From positions 1-5,608 of the forward strand of contig JAISTL010000083.1 in the NCBI GenBank assembly GCA_031272615.1: 5,608 bases of DNA. Direction: 5' to 3'. Position 1 is the stretch's first letter; the number at the start of each line of letters is the position of its first letter. The notes below the pieces were generated by a model. That model was given only the letters and a program-made list of their open reading frames with translations. It ran no database searches and was not told where the DNA came from. Made by a program: the position numbers and the translations under genes. Origin of the DNA: Methylobacteriaceae bacterium (GTDB lineage: Bacteria; Pseudomonadota; Alphaproteobacteria; Rhizobiales; Beijerinckiaceae). This document shows positions 1 through 5,608 of the stretch, piece after piece.

Positions 1-10
1 CCAAATTGCC

Positions 11-180
11 CTGGATTGCTTCGTTCCTCGTGGGTGACGCGGCGCCGGCGCACGGACGTTGGAACCGGCGGAACGCGCGCGGGGAGTTTTACTGTGGGCG
101 CCCCCCAGCCGCGCGCCCGGCCGTTTGGTATGTCCACGCTCCGGTGCTGCGTCATTGCGAGCGCAAGCGAAGCAATCCAG
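11..180. repeat. Inverted-repeat-bounded short element (REP/MITE-like)
   Basis: The left arm (11-40) and right arm (149-180) are inverted copies. The outer 13 bases, CTGGATTGCTTCG at 11-23, are the exact complement of 168-180, and the inner TGACGC at 35-40 is the exact complement of 149-154. The middle of each arm is only partly matched. The right arm belongs to the short palindromic repeat type with ATTGCGAG...GAAGCAATCC that recurs in intergenic regions of many unrelated bacteria; this family match is from memory. Between the arms, GCGCGCGG at 75-82 pairs perfectly with 109-116, giving an inner GC-rich stem. There is no transposase, so any mobility would have to be in trans. Confidence 0.6.
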
Positions 181-192
181 ATGAGATTCTCT

Positions 193-318
193 GGTGGACA
201 CGGTGGACACGATGGGCAATCCTGAGCGCCGTAAAAGAGCGTCACAATTCACGGCCCTGAAGGGAGCATATTGAAAATCCGTGGATAAGAAGTCGGCAAA
301 ATGTCCACCCGGTCCACC
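193..318. repeat. Tandem 9-mer with distant inverted copy
   Basis: GGTGGACAC occurs twice in tandem at 193-210. The segment 193-209 is complementary to 302-318 at 15 of 17 positions, which would allow a long imperfect stem closing a loop of about 92 bases. The arms are seen directly. Whether the stem forms in RNA or DNA is unknown. It lies just outside the 11-180 element and may be part of the same repeat cluster. Confidence 0.4.
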
Positions 319-333
319 CAAATCCCGCCGGTA

Positions 334-365
334 CTCCACCGGTCGATGTGTCATCGCCGGTGGGG
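334..365. repeat. Strong hairpin-forming palindrome
   Basis: CCACCGG (336-342), one bulged T, then CGAT (344-347), a five-base loop GTGTC, ATCG (353-356) and CCGGTGG (357-363) form an 11-pair stem. One more C-G pair and a G-T wobble can be added at the base. No T-run follows on either strand, so it is not a typical intrinsic terminator. It could be a structured RNA element or a repeat fragment. Confidence 0.5.
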
Positions 366-451
366 CGCGGCTGGAACGGCGAGCACCCCACCCGCCGTGG
401 ACAAGCCATACAGCAGAGCCGTTAGGCATCCGAACCCTTATGAGCGGCAGG

Positions 452-468
452 TCGTGAAACACTCACGA
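452..468. repeat. Small perfect hairpin after the membrane-protein gene
   Basis: TCGTGA (452-457) and TCACGA (463-468) are perfect complements around a five-base loop. It starts about 10 bases past the stop codon of the minus-strand gene at 479-865, where a terminator would be expected. The minus strand has no T-run after the stem, so a Rho-independent terminator is only a weak possibility. Confidence 0.3.
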
Positions 469-478
469 ATAATCCCGG

Positions 479-865
479 CTACGAATCTAAGCCAAACATT
501 ACGATGACGTACCCGAAAAGCCCCGCCCAGCATATGCCGATAAAAAAAATGAAGAACAATACGATGAAGTGCCACACCTTTATCGTTGTAACATAAGGAA
601 TTGAAATCGCAAGAGGAACAAGTAAAACATACGGGTTCAAAAAGATGTACAACATAAAAAACAGCCCAAGAGACTCATTGGGTGACATATTACACGGATG
701 TTGAGTACTGCATCCCTTACCAATGAAAGAACCCAAAATTATAAGCGCAAGGACATAAATCCCAGGACATATGATCATGGTTTTACATAAATATAAATAG
801 GATTTCAGCAATCCGCCATCATGTTTTCTATTATATGCAATGGCGTTTTTCTCGTCTTTATACAT
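479..865 (-). CDS. Small AT-rich integral membrane protein, unknown function
   Basis: The predicted protein has 128 residues starting at MYKDEKNAIAYN. An in-frame upstream ATG at 925 would add a GC-rich, low-quality N-terminus, and the start at 865 has a weak GGA six to eight bases upstream, so I prefer the shorter form. Three hydrophobic segments are visible, at about residues 29-49, 67-89 and 98-124. They follow a charged N-terminus and are separated by a short loop containing two cysteines (C52, C58). The last part, with a Pro, a His and a WxGxxG-like helix, loosely recalls small superinfection-immunity-type membrane proteins, but this is too weak to name a family. The DNA is strikingly AT-rich (about one third G+C at 541-600) compared with the GC-rich his genes, which points to horizontal acquisition. 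It lies 83 bases downstream of hisF on the same strand, so read-through from the his operon is possible. No function is assigned. Confidence 0.6.
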   Translation of the reverse strand: MYKDEKNAIAYNRKHDGGLLKSYLYLCKTMIICPGIYVLALIILGSFIGKGCSTQHPCNMSPNESLGLFFMLYIFLNPYVLLVPLAISIPYVTTIKVWHFIVLFFIFFIGICWAGLFGYVIVMFGLDS

Positions 866-883
866 AGCGCATCCAAAAATATG

Positions 884-895
884 GAATTCGAATTC
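884..895. repeat. 12-bp perfect palindrome at composition boundary
   Basis: GAATTCGAATTC is self-complementary and lies where the AT-rich segment (left) meets the GC-rich his operon (right). It is also two abutting EcoRI sites. It may be chance, a protein-binding site for the small membrane gene, or a trace of how the AT-rich segment was joined. Confidence 0.25.
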
Positions 896-913
896 TTCGC
901 CGCTGCTCCGTCC

Positions 914-947
914 CCCGCGCGTCAACCGGAAAAAAGGGGGGCGCGGG
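914..947 (-). terminator. Possible structure at the end of the his operon
   Basis: Just after the hisF stop, CCCGCGC (914-920) and GCGCGGG (941-947) can form a perfect 7-pair stem with a 20-base loop. On the operon (minus) strand the T6 run lies inside the loop rather than after the stem, so this is not a standard Rho-independent terminator. It may only slow the polymerase, or have no role. Confidence 0.2.
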
Positions 948-948
948 T

Positions 949-1896
<948 letters not shown>

Positions 1897-2457
1897 GTTC
1901 CCGGGCCAGCGCTGCGCTCGACGCCAGGTTGAGCCCGGCCAGCATGCCGTCGCGGGAAATATCGGTGTGGATGACCGCGGTGATTCCGGCGTCCTCGAAA
2001 CGCTTGCCGAGCTCCCCGGCTTTGAGCGTCGAGGTTTCCGCCCAGCCTTCCACCGCGACGAAGCCGTCCCGCGCGTCGATGCCGACGGCCACCCTGCCGG
2101 GGAAACGGCGCGCGGCCTCCCGCACGAAGGCCGGGTCCCGCACCGCCGCCGTGCCGATGATGACCCGGGCGACTCCGCGGTTGAGCCACGCCTCGACGGT
2201 GCGGATGTCGCGAATGCCGCCGCCGAGCTGCACCGGCAAAGCCACGCGTCGGAGAATGCGCTCCACCGCCTGGGCGTTCATCGGCCGCCCGGCAAAGGCG
2301 CCGTCGAGATCGACAATGTGCAGCCACTCGAACCCCTGCCCGGCAAAGAGTTCCGCCTGGGCCGCCGGGTCGTCGTTGAACACCGTCTCGCGGTTCATGT
2401 CACCCTGAACCAGCCGCACACAGCGCCCATCCTTGAGGTCAATGGCCGGAAACAGAA

Positions 2458-3108
2458 TCACGGGTGCCACCTCAGGAAACTCTGCAGAAACAGCAGGCCG
2501 AACTTCTGGCTCTTTTCCGGGTGGAACTGGGTGCCGATCACCGGTCCGCGGGCGACGACGGCGGTAATCGTTCCGCCGTAATCGGTTTCCGCCGCCACAT
2601 CGTCGCGGTTCTCCGCCCGGAAGGCGTAGGAGTGGACGAAATAGGCGTGGACGCCGTCCTCGCCGCCGGTGAACTGATCCAGCACCGGATGCGGTTGCAG
2701 AAATCTCAGGCTGTTCCAGCCCATATGAGGGATTTTCAGTGTCTCCGGCACCGGCGAAATCCGCGCCACCTCGCCGGGAATCCAGTTGAGACCATCGCTT
2801 ACCTGGTGCTCCAGCCCGCGGGTCGCCAACAGCTGCATGCCCACGCAAATCCCCAGGAACGGTTGCCCCTTGCGCTGAACATGGTCGACGAGCGCCTCCT
2901 CCCTGCCCGGCACGTTCGCAAGCGCCGTGCGGCACTCATGGAAGGCGCCGACGCCGGGCAGCACCACGCGTTCGGCACGCCGCACCACCTCCGGGTCTGC
3001 GGTGAGCCGCACCTCTTCACGGGCGCCGTTTTCCGCGACTGCGCGTTCAAAAGCCTTGGCGGCGGAATGAAGGTTGCCGCATCCGTAATCGACGATGGCA
3101 ATGGTCAT
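2458..3108 (-). CDS. hisH: Imidazole glycerol phosphate synthase glutaminase subunit HisH
   Basis: HisH is the class I glutamine amidotransferase that hydrolyses glutamine and channels ammonia to HisF. The protein has 216 residues, near the usual length. The N-terminus [13 protein letters not shown] is characteristic. The PGVGAF oxyanion-region motif lies at 51-56, the nucleophile is C88 in [13 protein letters not shown] sits at 128-132, YFVHSY at 156-161, and the catalytic His and Glu are H196 and E198 in QFHPEKS. The full triad is present, so it should be active. The ATG at 3108 overlaps the upstream gene's stop as ATGA, with no strong ribosome-binding site, which suggests translation by coupling. 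The stop overlaps the hisA start by 4 bases. The partner subunit gene hisF lies two genes downstream. Confidence 0.97.
   Translation of the reverse strand: MTIAIVDYGCGNLHSAAKAFERAVAENGAREEVRLTADPEVVRRAERVVLPGVGAFHECRTALANVPGREEALVDHVQRKGQPFLGICVGMQLLATRGLEHQVSDGLNWIPGEVARISPVPETLKIPHMGWNSLRFLQPHPVLDQFTGGEDGVHAYFVHSYAFRAENRDDVAAETDYGGTITAVVARGPVIGTQFHPEKSQKFGLLFLQSFLRWHP
2467..2473 (-). promoter_or_regulatory. Ribosome-binding site deciding the hisA GTG start
   Basis: On the minus strand GAGGTGG runs from 2473 to 2467, with GAGG eight bases before the GTG at 2461. It supports GTG 2461 over the alternative GTG at 2470, which overlaps the site itself. It lies inside the end of hisH. Confidence 0.6.
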
Positions 3109-3632
3109 GAGTGATCGCCCGTAAACAGAGGTTTCGGTTCCGGCTGCTCCGCGGAATTGGAATCGCCGGTCTCCTGAAGCGGCAACGCGTCGACAGCGGC
3201 GGAAACCGCCGGCGCATCGTTGTCCGCAGGCGCAGTGTGCGGCTCACGGCGCTCCAGCCAGTCACTGAACCCGCGGCGTTCCGCCTCTCCGGCGTTGGCT
3301 GCCAGAACCACGCCGACCTGCGGCAGACGGGCGCGCTCACAGGCGGCGCGCATCAGGCTGTCCGCCTCCAGCCCCAGAAGCAGGTGAATCACCACCAGAA
3401 TCGCCGGACTGTAGGGAGGCGGCATGCCGATGAGCATCATCAGCCCGGCCGGCAGCAGCTCCGCCGCCAGCAGAACAAGCAGCCCCAGCCGGATATAACC
3501 CTTGGCGATAAACCACAGGAAGCCGAACAGAAACGCGCCCCAGCGGAAGCCGTCGGCGATGACCCGGGCTTTTTCCAGAGCCGCCTCATCACCGGCGGCG
3601 CCGGCGGCGACATGAACGGTATAGGTTTTCAC
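3105..3632 (-). CDS. DUF2628-type membrane protein in the his operon
   Basis: This 175-residue protein starts [11 protein letters not shown] and has a [15 protein letters not shown] segment (28-42), the hallmark I associate with DUF2628 proteins. Such genes are found within his clusters of some alphaproteobacteria, between hisB and hisH (recalled, not searched). Hydrophobic segments lie at about 31-44, 47-70 and 77-89. They are followed by a hydrophilic region with [16 protein letters not shown] (115-130) and a Pro/Ala/Glu-rich, probably disordered tail (131-175). The start is the GTG at 3632, which overlaps the hisB stop as GTGA and has GAAAGG six bases upstream; the open frame beyond this is a hisB shadow. 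The ATGA overlap with hisH indicates co-translation. The role is unknown and no link of this family to histidine enzymology is established. Location at the inner membrane is inferred. Confidence 0.85.
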   Translation of the reverse strand: MKTYTVHVAAGAAGDEAALEKARVIADGFRWGAFLFGFLWFIAKGYIRLGLLVLLAAELLPAGLMMLIGMPPPYSPAILVVIHLLLGLEADSLMRAACERARLPQVGVVLAANAGEAERRGFSDWLERREPHTAPADNDAPAVSAAVDALPLQETGDSNSAEQPEPKPLFTGDHS

Positions 3633-4216
3633 AGCGCGCCTTTCGTTGACGGAATCCGCCCCGCTTCCCGCGGGTCCTCGGCCACGGCCCGGCGCAGCGC
3701 CCGGGCCAGCCCCTTGAAGCAACTCTCGGCGATATGATGGCTGTTGTCGCCGTAAAGGGTTTCCACATGCAGGGTGATGCCGGCGTTGACGGCAAAGGCC
3801 TGGAACCATTCCCGCACCAGTTCGCAGTCAAAACCGCCGATCTTTTCCGTCGGGAAGACGGTGCGGAACACCAGGAACGGCCGGCCGGACACATCCACCG
3901 CCACCCGGGTGAGGGTTTCATCCATCGGCAGCAGGCTGTCGCCGTAACGAACGATGCCCGTCTTGGGCCCCAGCGCCTGCCGCAAGGCCTGGCCCAGAAC
4001 GATGCCGCAATCCTCCGTCGAATGGTGCTGGTCGACGGCCAAATCGCCAGTGACGGTGACGTCGATATCGAACAGGGCGTGGCGCGCCAGCAAATCCAGC
4101 ATATGATCGAGAAAGCCGATGCCGGTGGCGGCGCGCGCCTGCCCCGAGCCGTCGAGGTTCAGGGAGAGGCGGATGTCGGTTTCATTGGTCTTGCGGGTTA
4201 TCTCGGCGGTGCGCAT
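3629..4216 (-). CDS. hisB: Imidazoleglycerol-phosphate dehydratase HisB
   Basis: This is the monofunctional dehydratase that converts imidazole-glycerol phosphate to imidazole-acetol phosphate. The protein has 195 residues, normal for the stand-alone enzyme, with no fused histidinol-phosphatase domain of the enterobacterial type. It begins [15 protein letters not shown]. Metal-binding motifs are clear: GFLDHML (34-40), HHSTED (64-69) and DNSHHIAES (157-165), the two HH..E sets that hold the two manganese ions. The ATG at 4216 has GAAGGA (4222-4227) five bases upstream, so the start is firm. It is the first gene of the cluster, and its upstream region is shared with divergent hslV. The stop overlaps the next gene by 4 bases. 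Confidence 0.97.
   Translation of the reverse strand: MRTAEITRKTNETDIRLSLNLDGSGQARAATGIGFLDHMLDLLARHALFDIDVTVTGDLAVDQHHSTEDCGIVLGQALRQALGPKTGIVRYGDSLLPMDETLTRVAVDVSGRPFLVFRTVFPTEKIGGFDCELVREWFQAFAVNAGITLHVETLYGDNSHHIAESCFKGLARALRRAVAEDPREAGRIPSTKGAL
3639..3644 (-). promoter_or_regulatory. Ribosome-binding site deciding the GTG start of the DUF2628-type gene
   Basis: GAAAGG on the minus strand (3644 to 3639) lies six bases before the GTG at 3632, within the last codons of hisB. It fixes the start so that the protein begins with KTYTVHV, matching the family, rather than further upstream. Confidence 0.55.
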
Positions 4217-4285
4217 CGTTGTCCTTCGGGTATGTCAGGAAAATCCAACACTGTTCTTTAGCAATTCCCGCCGCTCTTTTCCACT

Positions 4286-4316
4286 GAAGAATGTGAAAAT
4301 CGTTTCACCCCGCTTC
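4286..4316. promoter_or_regulatory. Inverted repeat in the hisB-hslV divergent region
   Basis: GTGAAA (4293-4298) and TTTCAC (4303-4308) are perfect inverted arms around ATCG, flanked by a second complementary pair, GAAG (4286-4289) and CTTC (4313-4316). It sits about 80 bases upstream of hisB and about 110 upstream of hslV. The shape fits an operator for a dimeric regulator or a small hairpin. No specific regulator is recognised. Confidence 0.35.
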
Positions 4317-4360
4317 GGCCGCCGGATTTCATCGCCGGGACGACTGGAGATTCCCGCCCG

Positions 4361-4366
4361 TATGAT
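4361..4366 (+). promoter_or_regulatory. Candidate -10 box for hslV
   Basis: TATGAT in a local AT-rich patch (to about 4375) lies about 50 bases before the hslV ATG and resembles a sigma-70 -10 element. No good -35 hexamer is visible 16-18 bases upstream, and no convincing heat-shock (RpoH) box was found, although hslV is commonly heat-shock regulated. No clear promoter for hisB was seen on the other strand. Confidence 0.25.
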
Positions 4367-4417
4367 ATATTTATCGTCTGCAGAACACCCGATTCCTCGA
4401 ACCCCGAGCCACACGCC

Positions 4418-4993
4418 ATGATGATCGAACCCGCCTCCGCCCCCCTGACCATGCACGCCACCACCATCCTGATGGTGCGCAAAAACAATGACATCGTCAT
4501 CGGCGGCGACGGCCAGGTCAGCATGGGCGCCACCATCGTCAAGGGCAATGCCCGCAAGGTGCGCAGGCTCTCCGGCGGCAATGTCGTCGCCGGTTTTGCC
4601 GGGGCCACCGCCGACGCCTTCACGCTGTTCGAGCGGCTGGAAGCCAAGCTGGACCAGTATCGCGGCCAGCTGCTGCGCGCCTGCGTCGAGCTCACCAAGG
4701 ATTGGCGGACTGACCGGTATCTGCGCCGACTCGAAGCGATGATGCTGGTAGCCGACAAGGAAACCGGCCTGATGCTCTCCGGCTCGGGCGACGTGCTGGA
4801 ACCGGAAGGCGGCATCGGCGCCATCGGCTCGGGCGGCAACTACGCCCTGGCGGCGGCCCGCGCCTTGGCGGACAGCTCCTATTCCGCCGAGGAAATCGTG
4901 CGCCGCTCCCTGGCCATCGCCGCCGATATCTGCGTCTACACCAATCACAATTTCGTCATTGAAAAGCTGACGGCGGGTTCAAGCGGTTCCTGA
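4418..4993 (+). CDS. hslV: HslUV protease peptidase subunit HslV (ClpQ)
   Basis: HslV is the proteasome-like threonine peptidase that forms two stacked hexamers and degrades proteins fed by the ATPase HslU in the cytoplasm. The protein has 191 residues, with a 14-residue propeptide ending in MHA. The mature form should start at T15 (TTILMVRKN), the catalytic Thr. In mature numbering D17, K28 and K33 lie in [19 protein letters not shown], and the GSGGNYA active-site loop with S124 is intact. [19 protein letters not shown] is strongly conserved. The usual residue before the catalytic Thr in relatives is Gly, here Ala. Starts at ATG 4418 or 4421 are equally possible, as there is no clear ribosome-binding site. 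hslU, which usually follows, is not adjacent: a convergent gene overlaps the 3' end by 15 bases. Confidence 0.95.
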   Translation: MMIEPASAPLTMHATTILMVRKNNDIVIGGDGQVSMGATIVKGNARKVRRLSGGNVVAGFAGATADAFTLFERLEAKLDQYRGQLLRACVELTKDWRTDRYLRRLEAMMLVADKETGLMLSGSGDVLEPEGGIGAIGSGGNYALAAARALADSSYSAEEIVRRSLAIAADICVYTNHNFVIEKLTAGSSGS

Positions 4994-5608
4994 ACCGGGG
5001 CTGTCGTCTTTTGCCGACTCAGCGGCGCGGCGCGCGTCACGCCGGTCTTCCCAGTCGGCAAGAATCGGGTACCAGATCGGCAGCGTCAGGGTAATGCTGA
5101 GGAAGCGCATCAGCTGGTGGGTGACCACGAACAGCGGGTTGAGCCCCAGGGTCAGCGCCAGCAGCGACATCACCTCCTGCTGCCCCGGCGCGAAAGCCAG
5201 AAGCCCGTCCATCACCGTGGCCTTGGCGGCCCATGCGCCCGGAACCGCAATAATGGCGGCAATGACAATCTGGATACAGGCGGAGCCCGCCGCCACCGGC
5301 AGCATCCGCCTCACCGTTTTCCATTCAACCATGCCGAAACGCTCGCCGATGAAGGTCCCCACCACCGTTGTGCCGACGAGTGCCAGCGGCTGCGGCACCA
5401 CACCGGGCACCAGTTCCATGACATGAACCGTGAGACTGATCACCAGCCCGGCAACGAGAAAACCGCCGGACAGATTGATATGCTCGAACAAAAACCCGAG
5501 GACCACGCCGCCGCAGAGGATGACAATCAACGGCATCATGTCCATGACCTGCTTTCCGGCGCCGGGGAGCCCCGACGGCGGCGCGCCGCTGGTAATGGTG
5601 ATGGTGAC
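4979..5608 (-). CDS. AbrB-family membrane protein, C-terminal part (cut by window edge)
   Basis: The frame is open to the right edge, so only the last 209 residues are visible. The family (AbrB, Pfam PF05145, Gram-negative AbrB duplication) is built from two similar membrane halves of about 150-160 residues, and full proteins are about 350 residues. The visible part reads as a short non-membrane linker (first ~20 residues) followed by the second half. Several hydrophobic helices are visible, including [15 protein letters not shown] and [14 protein letters not shown], then [21 protein letters not shown]-like helices, and the characteristic [30 protein letters not shown] and a final helix. A hydrophilic Asp/Arg-rich tail ends the protein. 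An internal ATG at 5545 is open to use, but the sequence before it fits the linker, so it is probably not the start. Older names include putative ammonia monooxygenase, which is not an established activity; the transport or regulatory role is unknown. Confidence 0.8.
   Translation of the reverse strand, partial: VTITITSGAPPSGLPGAGKQVMDMMPLIVILCGGVVLGFLFEHINLSGGFLVAGLVISLTVHVMELVPGVVPQPLALVGTTVVGTFIGERFGMVEWKTVRRMLPVAAGSACIQIVIAAIIAVPGAWAAKATVMDGLLAFAPGQQEVMSLLALTLGLNPLFVVTHQLMRFLSITLTLPIWYPILADWEDRRDARRAAESAKDDSPGSGTA

Larger units (their letters stand above)
1..478. other. Repeat-rich non-coding region
   Basis: No convincing protein-coding gene is visible on either strand. The open frames that cross this stretch are short, start inside repeats, have no recognisable domain and are rich in Arg, Pro and Ala, as expected from chance translation of GC-rich DNA. 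The stretch instead holds several inverted repeats and hairpins, listed separately, and six copies of GTGGAC or its complement GTCCAC between 132 and 402. No hisE, hisI or other histidine gene remnant was recognised. It may be a spacer shaped by small repeat elements, or may hide an uncharacterised RNA. Confidence 0.6.

Noticed and set aside
6..260. Plus-strand open frames at the left edge
   Set aside because: They run through the inverted-repeat arms and show no protein-like features.
423..429. GTTAGGC-like motif resembling an integron attC core near 421-427
   Set aside because: No matching inverse core (RYYYAAC) is found upstream at a suitable distance, and there is no cassette array or integrase.
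1..478. CRISPR array or tRNA gene in the repeat-rich region
   Set aside because: Repeats are few, unequally spaced and inverted rather than regular direct repeats, and no cloverleaf with a T-arm GTTCGAATC-type motif could be assembled.
920..925. TTGACG on the minus strand as a -35 box for the small membrane protein gene
   Set aside because: No -10-like hexamer lies 16-18 bases downstream; the nearest AT-rich candidate is about 36 bases away.
4235..4948. Minus-strand open frame of 237 codons opposite hslV
   Set aside because: It mirrors hslV codons and has a Gly/Ala/Asp-rich low-complexity translation with no recognisable family.

Overview
The window is most likely from an alphaproteobacterial chromosome, possibly a Rhodospirillales-like lineage. 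Three things suggest this: the coding DNA is GC-rich, a run of histidine genes (hisB, a DUF2628-type gene, hisH, hisA, hisF) lies divergently next to hslV, and the HslV propeptide and His protein sequences resemble that class. This assignment is inference from gene order and protein character, not from a search.

Layout from left to right. Positions 1-478 hold no convincing gene but are rich in repeats: a pair of inverted arms related to a widespread short repeat (11-180), a tandem 9-mer with a distant inverted copy (193-318), and two compact hairpins (334-365, 452-468). Positions 479-865 (minus) carry an AT-rich orphan gene for a small three-helix membrane protein, unlike its surroundings in base composition. 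From 949 to 4216 (minus) lies a tight histidine operon, transcribed hisB > DUF2628-type membrane protein > hisH > hisA > hisF, in which every junction overlaps by 4 to 8 bases. Positions 4217-4417 are a divergent intergenic region with an inverted repeat and a -10-like box. hslV (4418-4993, plus) follows. An AbrB-family membrane protein gene (4979-5608, minus) converges on hslV, overlaps its 3' end by 15 bases and runs off the right edge.

How the genes work together. HisA isomerises ProFAR to PRFAR. The HisH-HisF complex uses glutamine-derived ammonia to turn PRFAR into imidazole-glycerol phosphate and AICAR. HisB dehydrates imidazole-glycerol phosphate. These are the middle steps of histidine biosynthesis. 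HslV is the peptidase core of the HslUV protease, but its ATPase partner HslU is not next to it here. The small membrane protein sits where many relatives carry hisE. No complete new system is evident. The most unusual parts are the AT-rich orphan gene and the repeat-rich non-coding block beside it.
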